The translations under genes were made by a program, and so were the position numbers. Source: Methanoculleus bourgensis MS2 (lineage in GTDB: Archaea > Halobacteriota > Methanomicrobia > Methanomicrobiales > Methanoculleaceae). Taken from it: a DNA stretch of 64,000 nt. Numbering within the stretch: the stretch's first letter is position 1; every line of letters begins with the position of its first letter. The stretch is taken from NCBI RefSeq assembly GCF_000304355.2, contig NC_018227.2, positions 310,001-374,000 on the forward strand, read 5' to 3'. Below are positions 52,391-61,795 of the stretch, piece by piece. Under the pieces are notes generated by a model that worked only from the letters and a program-made list of their open reading frames with translations, had not been told where the DNA came from and did not search any database.

Positions 52391-53563
52391 ATGGATACCG
52401 CGAAGCGCATCTACAACGTCTTATTCATCTCGGTCTTTGCCACCATGCTCGGTCTTGGTGTCGTCAGCCCGCTCCTCCCGATCTATGCGGAGAACCTGGG
52501 TGCGACCGGCATATGGCTCGGCATCATCTTCTCAGCCTTCGCGCTCTCCCGGTCGGTCTTCATGCCGCTCATCGGCCGGATATCTGACCGGCAGGGGAGG
52601 AAGTGGATCATCCTCATCGGGATGTTCGCCTACGCGGCCCTCTCGCTTGCCTACCTCATCGCCGGCAGCGTCTACTCGCTCACTGCCGTCCGCTTCGCCC
52701 ACGGAATCGCGTCGGCCATGGTTGTCCCGATAGCCATGGCCTACATCGCAGACCTCTCCGAGAAGGGGAAGGAGGGGAGCCACATGGGGAACTTCTCCAT
52801 ATCGATGTTCCTCGGGATGGGGGTAGGGCCGCTGCTCGGCGGGTTCCTCAACGACGCCTTCGGGATGCCGTCGGTCTTCTATGTCATGGCCGGCCTCTCG
52901 GCGTTCGCAACGATCCTTGTCGCAATCTCTCTTCCGGAGGCAAAACCAGGTTCATTCAGGAACCCGGCCGATGATCCCGCTCCGATGCGGGAGGTCTTCA
53001 GGCTGCCAGTCATGCGGGGGGTCATGGTCTTTAGTTTCATCAGCGCCCTCGGCCGCGGGGGCATGATGGTCTTCATCCCGGTCTTTGCCCCGCTGATCGC
53101 GATCAGTCCCGCCGAGGTGGGCGTCGTCCTCTCCGCGAACACCTTCCTGATGGCACTCCTCCAGGTGCCGATCGGGAGGCTCACCGACACCGGGAACAAG
53201 GTCGCCCTGATCGTCACGGGATCGGCCATAGCAGCGGTAGCGCTCGCCGCTATCCCGCTCTCTGGCTCGTTTTGGCCCCTGCTCGCGATAACCTCCCTCA
53301 TCGGCGTCGGAGGTGCCATCCAGCAGCCGTCGATCATGGCCCTGACGGTCGATGCGGGCCGGACCATCGGTATGGGGACCTCGATGGGCGCCTACAACAC
53401 GGTCTTCGGCGTCGGGATGATCATCGCACCGCTGATCGGGGGTGCGTTCATGGACTTCATCGGCATCGAGGCGGTCTTCTACGTGGGCGGGGCGATAAGC
53501 CTGCTTGGGACCGTGGTCTTTGCCGTGATGATGCAGGGGAGCGCCCGGGCCGCCGCCCCCTGA
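52391..53563 (+). CDS. Major facilitator superfamily transporter
   Basis: A 390-residue MFS protein with about 12 membrane helices. The A-motif between helices 2 and 3 is GRISDRQGRKWII, and a related motif in the second half is GRLTDTGNKVAL. The helix 5 segment GMGVGPLLGGFLND matches the antiporter C motif, which suggests an export or drug-resistance type carrier. The substrate is unknown. It has its own promoter (52327-52335), and a ribosome-binding site is weak or absent. Confidence 0.9.
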   Translation: MDTAKRIYNVLFISVFATMLGLGVVSPLLPIYAENLGATGIWLGIIFSAFALSRSVFMPLIGRISDRQGRKWIILIGMFAYAALSLAYLIAGSVYSLTAVRFAHGIASAMVVPIAMAYIADLSEKGKEGSHMGNFSISMFLGMGVGPLLGGFLNDAFGMPSVFYVMAGLSAFATILVAISLPEAKPGSFRNPADDPAPMREVFRLPVMRGVMVFSFISALGRGGMMVFIPVFAPLIAISPAEVGVVLSANTFLMALLQVPIGRLTDTGNKVALIVTGSAIAAVALAAIPLSGSFWPLLAITSLIGVGGAIQQPSIMALTVDAGRTIGMGTSMGAYNTVFGVGMIIAPLIGGAFMDFIGIEAVFYVGGAISLLGTVVFAVMMQGSARAAAP

Positions 53564-53636
53564 TGCCCAACGCCGTTCTCCTCCCTAGCCGAAATATCGC
53601 CTGGTGGCCGTAAAACCCTCCTCCACATACGATATG

Positions 53637-53644
53637 TTTATATG
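53637..53644 (+). promoter_or_regulatory. TATA box of the PAS sensor gene
   Basis: TTTATATG, about 100 bases before the annotated start at 53741. Confidence 0.4.
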
Positions 53645-53740
53645 ACGATTTTGCTATCTTGTGGTATGCTGGCGCGCGCCTGAGAGATGGGCTGACCTCT
53701 GCAGAGTATGTGCCCGGCACAAGCGACACGGTAGAATGGC

Positions 53741-54802
53741 ATGGACCTCTGCAACCACACCCTCACGTCTCCGCTGGACCTCCTCGCGGGCATCTGTATG
53801 CTTCATAGCCGCGGCCCGGTCGTTCTGGCAGTTGCTCTCCCCGAGGGGGTTGCAGGCCCCCTCGCCGTCCTGCTCGTCGAACTCTTCATCGCCGGTGTCG
53901 CTCTCGGGCTGCTCGGCATCTGGCTCAAGGAGCGGGACGTGGCCGCCCGTATCGCAGGCATGAGTACGGGTATCAGGGCCGCGAGGACCGGCAGCGGAGT
54001 CCCGGCCCGCCTCCCTGCGACCGGGACCGACCCGATCTCGCAATTCGCCGGGGAGATCAACCAGGTCTTCGACGAACTGGAACGGTCCCGGCAGGGACTT
54101 ATGGAGAGCAGGGACCGCTACCATCACCTCTTTGAGAGCGGCAACGATTTCCTGCTCGTCTGTGCGGTCGGGAGGGAAGGCACGCCCTACAGGATACTCG
54201 ACGCGAACGCGCTCGCCTGTCGGAGTCTCGGCTATACCCGGGAAGAACTGCTCACCGTTGCTCCACAGGCGGTCATCCTCATCAGGAGCGACTTTGCACG
54301 GGATGACCGCCGTCTCCACAGCGCCGACCTGATCCCGCGGCAGGGCGAGCGGATCCCCGCCGAGGCGACCATTCACCGGATCAGCCTCGAGGGCACTCCG
54401 GCGGTCCTCATCATTGCCCGGGACGTGACGGAGCGGCGGCGGGCCGAGAAGGAACTCATGAACTACCGCTACCACCTGGAAGAACTGGTCACACAGAGGA
54501 CCGGTGAACTCCGGATAGCAAACGAGAATCTTAAGTGGCAGATCAGGGAGCGGGAGAGGATAGAGCAGGAGAGGATGGAGGCATACCGGCAGATCGAGAG
54601 GAACATCGAGCAGTTCGCTGTCCTTACCGACCACATCAGAAACCCCCTGCAGGTCATCCAGGGGATGGCCGACCTCATCGAAGACGAACGGGCAGAGAAG
54701 ATCAAGGAGCAGATCGGGCAGATCAAAGAGATCCTCCGGCAGCTCGACGACGGGTGGGTGGAGTCTGAGAAGGTGCGGGAGTACCTGGAGCGGTACCGGT
54801 GA
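53741..54802 (+). CDS. PAS sensor with HisKA-like helix but no ATPase domain
   Basis: A 353-residue signal protein. It has a hydrophobic segment (residues 37-62) and a HAMP-like linker (FAGEINQVFDELERS). A PAS domain follows near 125-230 (HLFESGNDFLLVCAV, TREELLTVAPQ), then a long coiled coil, and a dimerisation helix LTDHIRNPLQVIQGMADLI with the His-x-x-x-x-Pro phospho-acceptor pattern. It then ends; the HATPase domain is missing and no such frame follows. It could receive phosphate from another kinase or be a pseudokinase. The start is uncertain; an internal ATG at 53800 is possible. Confidence 0.78.
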   Translation: MDLCNHTLTSPLDLLAGICMLHSRGPVVLAVALPEGVAGPLAVLLVELFIAGVALGLLGIWLKERDVAARIAGMSTGIRAARTGSGVPARLPATGTDPISQFAGEINQVFDELERSRQGLMESRDRYHHLFESGNDFLLVCAVGREGTPYRILDANALACRSLGYTREELLTVAPQAVILIRSDFARDDRRLHSADLIPRQGERIPAEATIHRISLEGTPAVLIIARDVTERRRAEKELMNYRYHLEELVTQRTGELRIANENLKWQIRERERIEQERMEAYRQIERNIEQFAVLTDHIRNPLQVIQGMADLIEDERAEKIKEQIGQIKEILRQLDDGWVESEKVREYLERYR

Positions 54803-54841
54803 GGGGAGTCCCTGGGCGGGCTCAATGATTACTGCGTGCGG

Positions 54842-55444
54842 CTAGTGGAGCATTTCATCTAATATTGTCCATGCAATACCATCTCACGCGAAGGACGCGA
54901 AGCCGCGAAGTTCGGTTGCTGGGCGGCAGAGTCCCCTTCGCGTTCTTCGCGTCTTCGCGTGAGGTGGCGATCGCTCGCCCCGCATCAGGACCCGCAACAT
55001 AAGGTGAAACGGTCCACTAGTGGACTATTGCACCTAATATTTCCATGTGATTGTTGCGTCACGCAGAAGTGCGCGAAGGACGCGAAGTTCGGTTTCTGGA
55101 CGATATGGTCCCCTTCGCGCTCTTCGCGCCTTCGCGTGAGACCGGCGATCACTCCCACACACCCTCAAGGTAAGGTGAAATGCTCCACTAGTGGATCATT
55201 TTATCTTATTTTGCGGGTTCTGGCGCGGATCACGCGGAAGATCGCGAAGGAGTGGGGAGTGTTCATGGGGCAGAGCGAGAGGCTGTACGCAGGAAAGCGA
55301 CCTATTCCCCGGGCGAGCCCGGGCAGGGGACCGTGGTGGGCATCGCCCTGGGGGTGGGGGCAAGGGAGGGGGCTCGCCCCATCCCCGCACAAGCCGCCGC
55401 CTCTAGTTCATAGCATTCCGAAGAATGACTATCAGGAGCACCCT
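54842..55444. repeat. Second array of three tandem palindromic repeat units
   Basis: Unit 1 is 54842-55020 (179 bases), unit 2 is 55017-55191, and unit 3 is 55188 to about 55400. They share CTAG at 55017-55020 and 55188-55191. Terminal inverted repeats are of the form CTAGTGGAGCATTTCATCTA. Units 1 and 2 have CGCGAAG-hairpin interiors, and unit 3 has the GC-rich interior and lacks a clear right end. The array fills the space between the PAS gene and the end of the helicase gene. Confidence 0.85.
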
Positions 55445-57454
55445 CTACGGCGCCTCTTCCACGGCGCACTCGAGTTCGGCGACGATCTCGGCCGCGTCGT
55501 CCATCCGCCTGACCAGGTCCTTGATCTCGATCAGGCGCTCGACGCCGATGAAATGCTCGGCCATCACCCGTGCCATATCGGTGAGTTCGATCCTTCCTGC
55601 CCGCCGCCTGACCAGGTTGTAATCGAGGAGTGTCGGGAGCGCCGGTTCCAGCGTCCCGACCATCGCCCGGTTCATGCGGATGATCTGCTGCTCGTCGCCG
55701 CCGCAGACAACGGCGTTCGCCACGAACTCCTCCGAACTCTGCTCCATATCGTACTCGGGGGCGACCTCCTCCATCTCCCCCCGCAGGAGGCCGACGGCGA
55801 CCTCGTCCTCGGTCTTCCGCGACGTCCGGGAGTACGACCCGCCGGGCTCAGCCATGATCACCACCCGGCCGAGGTCATGGAAGTCCGGCCGGCCCGCCCG
55901 GCCCATCATCTGGTGGAACTCCTGGACGGTGAGCCACTCGATCCCCATCGCAAGAGCATCAAAGACCACCTGGGACGCCGGGAAGTCGACGCCGGCGGCA
56001 AGTGCCGCCGTGGTCACGACGGCTGCGAGTTCTCCGTTCGCAAATCGCCGCTCCACGTCCCGGCGCTCCTGGGAGGTCAGCCCCGCGTGGTAGGGTGCGG
56101 CCTTCTTCCCGAGTGCGTCTGCGATGACATGGCACCGTGCCCGGGAGTTGGTGAAGACGATCGTCTGCCCCCGGTAGCCCTTCGACGACTTGATCTTGTA
56201 CTCCTCGGCGACCATCTGCTTGATGAACCCGATCTTCTTCGCCCGCTCGACGAAGATGAGGTGGCGCTCCAGGGCAACGGGTCGGGCTGCGTAGCGGACC
56301 AGGTTCGCCCGGAGTTTCTCAGCAAGCAGCCCGGGAAGCCCGATGGTGGCGGAGAGGTAGAGGAACTGGGCGTCGGGGGCGACGTGCTTGAGCCGTGCTA
56401 TCAGCCCGTCGAGACGGTGGCCCCGGTCGGGGTCCTCGAGCATCTGGACCTCGTCGATGACGACGGTCCCGATATCCTTCAGGGACCGCCCGGTGCGCAG
56501 CGCATGGTCGATCCCCTCGTAGGTCCCCACCACGACGGGAGCGTTGATATCCCGCTCCCCGGCCGGGCGGGTCTCGGGGAGGTTGAGACGGCTCACCCCG
56601 GTCTGCAGGGTGACCCGCATCAGGTGGCCGTAACGGTCGCGGAACCGCTGGTACTTCTGGTTGGCAAGCGCGACCAGCGGGACAAGGAAGAGCATCCTCC
56701 CCCGCCCCTCGAGGAAGTTCTTCATCCCCGCCATCTCCCCGATGAACGTCTTACCGCTCGCGGTGGCTGAGACGACCAGGAGGTGCTGCCCCTCAAGCAG
56801 CCCGTCCTGGACCGCAAGCTGCTGGACCGGCATCAGGTACTCGACCCCGGAAGCCTTCGCAAACGCGGGGGGCAGCGCCAGATCGGTGATATGGGCCGTC
56901 TTCTGGACCTCGTGCGCCTCCAGCCGGTCAAAGAGGGTCCGCGTTCGGTCGATCTTATCAGGCCCCACCGACGCGAGCACCCGGTCGAGATCCCTGACCT
57001 GCATGAGGAGTTTTTCGAGGTGCACGAGCACCGAACCCCCGAACCTCCCCATGTACCCGAGTTCGTGGCGCATCTCGCGCTTTGCGCACTCCAGGCAGAT
57101 CCACTCCCCACCGTAGCGGACGCCGGTTGCCTTATCGACGGGCGTGAAGCGGTCCTCAAGCTGGCAGAACCGGCAGATATCGATCCGTGATGCGGGGATC
57201 TGGAGATCGGCGAGGAACGACTCAAACTCCGGGCTCTCCCCCGCAAGGTGCACCGAAGACCGGCGCAGCAGTGTGATCAGGTCCCGCGTCGGCGTCGGCT
57301 TGAGCTGTTTGCCCCGCCTCCGAACCTTGAAGTTCTTCGGCCGCTGGCCCTTCGGGGTCGCCGTCAGGTTGACGAACCCTGACCCCCTGACACGGCCTTC
57401 TTCGACAAATAACAGTTTATACGTGCCTTTCTGGGGCTGGACGATGACCTTCAT
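55445..57454 (-). CDS. DEAD/DEAH-box helicase with N-terminal DUF5814-type domain
   Basis: A 669-residue superfamily 2 helicase found in euryarchaea. Residues 1-170 form an accessory domain with a zinc-binding CRFC...CLEC pair near 93-124. The motor follows: Q-type PVQQLAVQDGLL, Walker A VVSATASGKT, GVSRL, VGTYEGID, Walker B DEVQML, SAT motif LSATIG, then motif V AALAAGVDFP and motif VI HQMMGRAGRPD. A winged-helix-like end follows. It resembles Hel308/Ski2-type enzymes. DNA or RNA as target is not resolved. Its ATG overlaps the stop of the HTH gene upstream by 4 bases. Confidence 0.9.
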   Translation of the reverse strand: MKVIVQPQKGTYKLLFVEEGRVRGSGFVNLTATPKGQRPKNFKVRRRGKQLKPTPTRDLITLLRRSSVHLAGESPEFESFLADLQIPASRIDICRFCQLEDRFTPVDKATGVRYGGEWICLECAKREMRHELGYMGRFGGSVLVHLEKLLMQVRDLDRVLASVGPDKIDRTRTLFDRLEAHEVQKTAHITDLALPPAFAKASGVEYLMPVQQLAVQDGLLEGQHLLVVSATASGKTFIGEMAGMKNFLEGRGRMLFLVPLVALANQKYQRFRDRYGHLMRVTLQTGVSRLNLPETRPAGERDINAPVVVGTYEGIDHALRTGRSLKDIGTVVIDEVQMLEDPDRGHRLDGLIARLKHVAPDAQFLYLSATIGLPGLLAEKLRANLVRYAARPVALERHLIFVERAKKIGFIKQMVAEEYKIKSSKGYRGQTIVFTNSRARCHVIADALGKKAAPYHAGLTSQERRDVERRFANGELAAVVTTAALAAGVDFPASQVVFDALAMGIEWLTVQEFHQMMGRAGRPDFHDLGRVVIMAEPGGSYSRTSRKTEDEVAVGLLRGEMEEVAPEYDMEQSSEEFVANAVVCGGDEQQIIRMNRAMVGTLEPALPTLLDYNLVRRRAGRIELTDMARVMAEHFIGVERLIEIKDLVRRMDDAAEIVAELECAVEEAP

Positions 57455-58257
57455 GGTGCGATATCGTGGATTATGTAGGTGAGCCCTACCGTCTCCAGTC
57501 GTTTGAGGAAATCGGTAAACTCCTCATCAACAATAAGTATTGCGCACTGCCGGCCGTGGAACGCCGCCTCGATGACCCCCTCACGGGAGCCGAAGAACAT
57601 ATCTGGCTCGATACCCGCTTTCTTGAGAGCCACGTATGACTCAAGGCCCACAGAGGCCACCATATCCGCGTCCCTGATGGCGGCCCGGAGGAGATCGGTG
57701 CGGACCTGCCTGGACCCGCCCCGCTCGATCCGGGGCACCTTGCAGACATGGATAGCCCCCTCCTCGTGGTCGATGATGCCGTTTAGGTGGGCGACACCGA
57801 CATCCTCACCGGGCCGGGCATCCATGGTCGCCTGGCCCATAGCGCTCTGCTGCTCTTTCGTCGCGTAGAGCCACCCGTCCTGCATGAAGACGCCGACCGT
57901 ATCCCCTTTCTTGAGTTCGTTCCGGGCAATGGCTGTCCAGACCGCCACCTGCTGGATGACGTCCCGGGTGATGTGCCGGGCATAGGACTCGAGCACCTCG
58001 GCGTGCCGCAGGACCCACTCGATCCCGCTCTTCGTCACCTCGTACCTGCCCCGGCCGTGAGCGGTGACCAGCCCGTCATCCACCATCTCCCTGATGTATT
58101 CGGAGACGGCCTGCGGCGTCACGCCGAGTTTTTCCGCGATCTCCTGCTGGCGGATGGATGGCTGGTGCTCGGCGATCTCCACCAGGATCTGGAACCTGGT
58201 GGACTCACGTTTGCTGCGCAGGATCACATAGAGCGGGTCTTCAGCGAGATTGGTCAA
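57451..58257 (-). CDS. Winged-helix (MarR-like) transcription regulator
   Basis: A 268-residue protein. The N-terminal winged helix (IRQQEIAEKLGVTPQAVSEYIREMVDDGL, near residues 33-62) is a classic HTH, and the C-terminal 170 residues form an uncharacterised effector-like domain found in archaeal regulators (DMFFGSREGVIEAAFHGR). The start is a TTG at 58257, overlapping the ArsR-like gene by 17 bases. It overlaps the helicase gene by 4 bases. The three genes are a single operon, so the regulators may control the helicase or themselves. Confidence 0.82.
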   Translation of the reverse strand: MTNLAEDPLYVILRSKRESTRFQILVEIAEHQPSIRQQEIAEKLGVTPQAVSEYIREMVDDGLVTAHGRGRYEVTKSGIEWVLRHAEVLESYARHITRDVIQQVAVWTAIARNELKKGDTVGVFMQDGWLYATKEQQSAMGQATMDARPGEDVGVAHLNGIIDHEEGAIHVCKVPRIERGGSRQVRTDLLRAAIRDADMVASVGLESYVALKKAGIEPDMFFGSREGVIEAAFHGRQCAILIVDEEFTDFLKRLETVGLTYIIHDIAP

Positions 58258-58753
58258 GCAACACCATTCCCTGTCCTTTTACATCAAGGCTCGGGATTCG
58301 TTTGGCAAGCCCCTTGATGAAGGTCGGGCTGACCCCGTATTTTCTGGATATATCACCGATCGAGGAGGTTCCCGCCGCAATCTCCTGTTCGATCGAATCC
58401 ACAATACCCCGGAGACCTTCGTCGTTGGAGATGGCGATGTGCAGCAGGTCCCCGATATCGCCCATGGAACACTGGAAACTGGCCCTGAACCTACTGTATG
58501 TCGTCCGGTACTCCTTCGTCGGCTTCTGCCCGGGCTTGGGCATCCGCCACTGTTCTTCGATCAGGTTTCCCTTCTTGAGGATAGAGAGACACTCGGCCAC
58601 CGTTGAGGCGTCGGCGTATGTCCCGAGTTCCTCCTCGGTCAACCAGGTCTTGTTTAAGACTTCATAGATCCTTTTATAACCTGCGTTATTGAACGTAATA
58701 AGAAGAGGAACCAGGTCTACCGGATCATTAAGAATTTTGATATGTCCCGTCAA
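58241..58753 (-). CDS. ArsR-like winged-helix regulator
   Basis: A 170-residue protein whose first 100 residues form a winged helix (LLITFNNAGYKRIYEVLNKT, EEELGTYADASTVAECLSIL). The C-terminal part has a second HTH-like segment (TSSIGDISRKYGVSPTFIKGL). No metal-binding Cys pair is seen. The start is TTG at 58753, and TTTATGG at 58787-58793 may be the TATA box. It is divergent from hypF with only 57 bases between starts, so it could repress hypF, its own operon, or both. Confidence 0.8.
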   Translation of the reverse strand: MTGHIKILNDPVDLVPLLITFNNAGYKRIYEVLNKTWLTEEELGTYADASTVAECLSILKKGNLIEEQWRMPKPGQKPTKEYRTTYSRFRASFQCSMGDIGDLLHIAISNDEGLRGIVDSIEQEIAAGTSSIGDISRKYGVSPTFIKGLAKRIPSLDVKGQGMVLLDQSR

Positions 58754-58779
58754 TGCGATACCCTATCATTATATCGTTG

Positions 58780-58796
58780 TATAACTCCATAAATTT
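58780..58796. promoter_or_regulatory. Divergent promoters of hypF and the HTH-helicase operon
   Basis: TATAAC at 58780-58785 would serve hypF (start 58811, near-leaderless). AAATTTATGG read on the minus strand at 58787-58796 would serve the ArsR-like gene. Confidence 0.5.
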
Positions 58797-58810
58797 TTGC
58801 TGATTTTTCG

Positions 58811-61018
58811 ATGCGTACACGCGGCACTATCATCATCCGGGGCATCGTCCAGGGCGTCGGGTTTCGCCCCTTTGTCTATGCTAAGGCGCGGGAATTCGGG
58901 ATCACCGGGACCGTCAAAAACCTCGGAAGCGAGGTTGAGATCCATGCGTTCGGGGATCACTTCGAGGAATTCCTGGAGGCTGTTTCCCGCGGGACGCCGT
59001 TATCCCGGATAGATTCCGTCATTGTCAGGGATATGCGCGGCGATCCTCCCGATACCTTTATCATCCTCGAGAGCGGCTCCGGGAGCCTCTCCGGGTTCAT
59101 CCCGGCCGATGTTGCTACCTGCGATGACTGCATCACCGATATCTTCACGCCGGGCGGGCGCTACGAGGGCTACTGGGCCACCTCCTGCGTCAACTGCGGT
59201 CCGCGGTACAGTATCATCAACGCCATCCCCTACGACCGGGAACGCACGTCCATGGAGGCGTTCCCGATGTGTGATGCCTGCGGGAGCGAGTACACCGACC
59301 CGTCGTGCCGGCGCCACCACGCCCAGACGATCGCCTGTGCCGCCTGCGGGCCGCGTCTCTCCCTGCTCCGGGCCGACGGGACGCCGGTTGCGGTGGAGGA
59401 TCCGGTCAGGGAGACGGCGGCCCTCCTTGATGCAGGCTCGATCGTCGCCATCCGGGGGATCGGAGGGTTTCATATCGCCTGTGTCGAGGAGGCGGCCGGC
59501 GTCCTGAAACACCGCCTCGGCCGGAGCGAGCAGCCTCTCGCGGTGATGACGACCCCGGATGAGGTGGAGCGGATCGCGGTGGTCTCTGACGAAGACCGGC
59601 GGATCCTCCACTCCCGGGCCCGGCCGATCGTGGTGCTCGAAAAGCGTGATCCTCTCTCGCATCAGGCAATATCCGGGCTCCACACCATCGGGTGCATGCT
59701 CCCCTACTCGGGGCTGCACCACCTCCTCTTCGCAGACCTCGCCCACCGGCTCCTGATCATGACGAGCGCAAACCTGCCCGGCTACCCGATGATCACTGAT
59801 ATCTCCGGCGCCCTCGACCGGCTCTCGGGAATGGTGGACTACGTCCTCACCCACGACCGCCGGATCGTCAACCGGTGCGACGACTCGGTCGTGCGAGACG
59901 GGTATATCATCAGGCTCTCGCGGGGTCTTGCCCCGAAGCGGTCGGCGGTCGATCTTGGGGACCGGTCTATCCTCGGCGTCGGCCCGGAACTGAACGCGAA
60001 CATCTCTATCTACCGGGGAGGGTTCTGCATCACCTCGCCCCACGTCGGGAACGTCAGGAACCCCCGGACCCTCGCCTACCTGCAGGAGACGGTGGAGAGG
60101 CTCGGAGGGCTCGTCGGCGCCCGCTACGACCGGGTCGTCCACGACCTCCACCCGCAGTTCCTCTCGACCCGGTATGCGAGAGAGGTTGCCGAGGCGGTCG
60201 GGGCGGAACTCCTCGCGGTCCAGCACCACCGGGCGCACATCGCGGCCGCGACCAGGGAGGAGTGCGTCGGGATCGCGATCGACGGGGTGGGCTACGGCGA
60301 CGACGGTACGGTCTGGGGCGGGGAGGTCTTTGCCGGGCAGGTCCCCCACCTCGACCGGGTCGCCCACCTGGAGGTCGTCCCGATGCCGGGCGGGGATCTC
60401 GCGACCCGGTATCCTGAGAGGATGCTCTACGGGATCCTGCCGACGGCCGGAGTCCGGGATATGCTCGCATCACGGGGATGGAGCGATATCGAACTCGGCG
60501 TCCTCTCCCGGCAGGTGGAGCGGGGGCTCAACGTCACCGGGACATCGAGCACCGGCCGGGTGCTGGACGCCGCCGCGGCGCTCCTCGGGATCTGCCGGGA
60601 GCGGACATACGACGGCGAGCCGGCGATGAAACTTGAGTCGGCGGCGTATTCCGGGAGAGCATTGGCCTGGGACCTTGAGTTCCTGCGCGACGGGGGGTGC
60701 GAGGTCCTCTCGACGCGGTCGATCCTTGCGGAGGCATACCGGCGGTCGGCCGCCGGGGAGCGGACCGGGGACGTCGCGGCATCGGTCCAGTATAATCTGG
60801 CAAGAGGCGTCGCCGCGATGGCCATCCGGGCGGCTGATGAGCTGGGGATCCCCCGGGTGGCGCTCTCGGGCGGGGTGGCGTATAATCGGGCGATCCGGGA
60901 GACGATCATCGGTGAGGTTCGCGCCGCCGGGCTTGAGGTTGTTATGAACCGAGAGTATCCCCTCGGGGACGGGTGCATCAGTTTCGGGCAGGTGGTCTAT
61001 GGCGGGAGCGAAGAGTGA
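58811..61018 (+). CDS. hypF: Carbamoyltransferase HypF
   Basis: A 735-residue [NiFe]-hydrogenase maturation enzyme that turns carbamoyl phosphate and ATP into a carbamoyl group for HypE, giving the cyanide ligands. The N-terminal acylphosphatase domain has GIVQGVGFRPF. A zinc-finger region has CDDC...CVNCGPRYS, then CDAC...CAACGP. A YrdC domain follows (LLDAGSIVAIRGIGGFH), then a Kae1-like domain with HHRAHIAA and AIDGVGYGDDGTVWGGE. The length is normal (about 750). It is a single gene near a divergent regulator operon. Hydrogenases are essential in methanogens growing on H2 or formate. Confidence 0.97.
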   Translation: MRTRGTIIIRGIVQGVGFRPFVYAKAREFGITGTVKNLGSEVEIHAFGDHFEEFLEAVSRGTPLSRIDSVIVRDMRGDPPDTFIILESGSGSLSGFIPADVATCDDCITDIFTPGGRYEGYWATSCVNCGPRYSIINAIPYDRERTSMEAFPMCDACGSEYTDPSCRRHHAQTIACAACGPRLSLLRADGTPVAVEDPVRETAALLDAGSIVAIRGIGGFHIACVEEAAGVLKHRLGRSEQPLAVMTTPDEVERIAVVSDEDRRILHSRARPIVVLEKRDPLSHQAISGLHTIGCMLPYSGLHHLLFADLAHRLLIMTSANLPGYPMITDISGALDRLSGMVDYVLTHDRRIVNRCDDSVVRDGYIIRLSRGLAPKRSAVDLGDRSILGVGPELNANISIYRGGFCITSPHVGNVRNPRTLAYLQETVERLGGLVGARYDRVVHDLHPQFLSTRYAREVAEAVGAELLAVQHHRAHIAAATREECVGIAIDGVGYGDDGTVWGGEVFAGQVPHLDRVAHLEVVPMPGGDLATRYPERMLYGILPTAGVRDMLASRGWSDIELGVLSRQVERGLNVTGTSSTGRVLDAAAALLGICRERTYDGEPAMKLESAAYSGRALAWDLEFLRDGGCEVLSTRSILAEAYRRSAAGERTGDVAASVQYNLARGVAAMAIRAADELGIPRVALSGGVAYNRAIRETIIGEVRAAGLEVVMNREYPLGDGCISFGQVVYGGSEE

Positions 61019-61795
61019 GGGAGTCTGGTCACCACCCCGCTCCGGCGGCCTCTCCGCCAGGTCTTGCCCTTTGGGGTCGTGGTATCCGTCTCCAATCATT
61101 TGACAATCTTCGACAATCGTCCCCCAATTTATGTTCACTGATATCGATGGTTTGACGTCCATTTTGCAATATAATACACTATATTTGAGATCATTCCCCC
61201 AATCTGCGCCAATCATATCCCAAATTATACCTACTGCCCTTCGCCATCTTAAACCCTAAAATCCAATGTCACCTTCGCGACCTTCGCGGCTTCGCGTGAG
61301 GTTGTAGTGGACTCCCCGTCTCCATATGTGGCAATTGGCATTCCACCTTGTGCATCGAAATCTTCAAAAATAAAGTGACAAGATGCACTACTGGACCGTT
61401 TCACCTTATGTTGCGGGTCCTGATGCGGGGCGAGCGATCGCCACCTCACGCGAAGACGCGAAGAACGCGAAGGGGACTATGCCGCCCAGCAACCGAACTT
61501 CGCGGCTTCGCGCCCTTCGCGTGAGATGGTATTGCATGGACAATATTAGATGAAATGATACACTACCCTGGAGGGATGCCTTCTCGTAGCCCGCGAACCT
61601 GCCAGCAGGAGGATTCGCTTCGGGGAGGAATTGCTGTAACAGAGCGATCAGCGAGATACCGGCGGCTGCCGGCACTCCCCCGGAACGATTGCCCTTCTCG
61701 CAGATTGGCCTCCGGCGGGAGCGAGGGTACGAGATCGCCGCCTGACCGGAAGTAAGATTAACCCGGAACGCTGAACGGGCCGTGTCGTGCCCGCC
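61019..61795. repeat. Gap with AT-rich stretch and two palindromic repeat units
   Basis: From 61090 to 61255 the sequence is unusually AT-rich, with several CAAT-type motifs and no clear gene. A diverged repeat unit lies at about 61258-61391. A near-identical copy of the 179-base unit lies at 61388-61565: compared with 48418-48596 it has few differences apart from a changed right end (ATGATACACTA). From 61566 to 61750 I see no gene. Confidence 0.8.

Noticed and set aside
54959-56770. 603-codon open frame through the repeat array and across the helicase gene
   Set aside because: It reads through two repeat units and then antisense to a helicase with full motifs.
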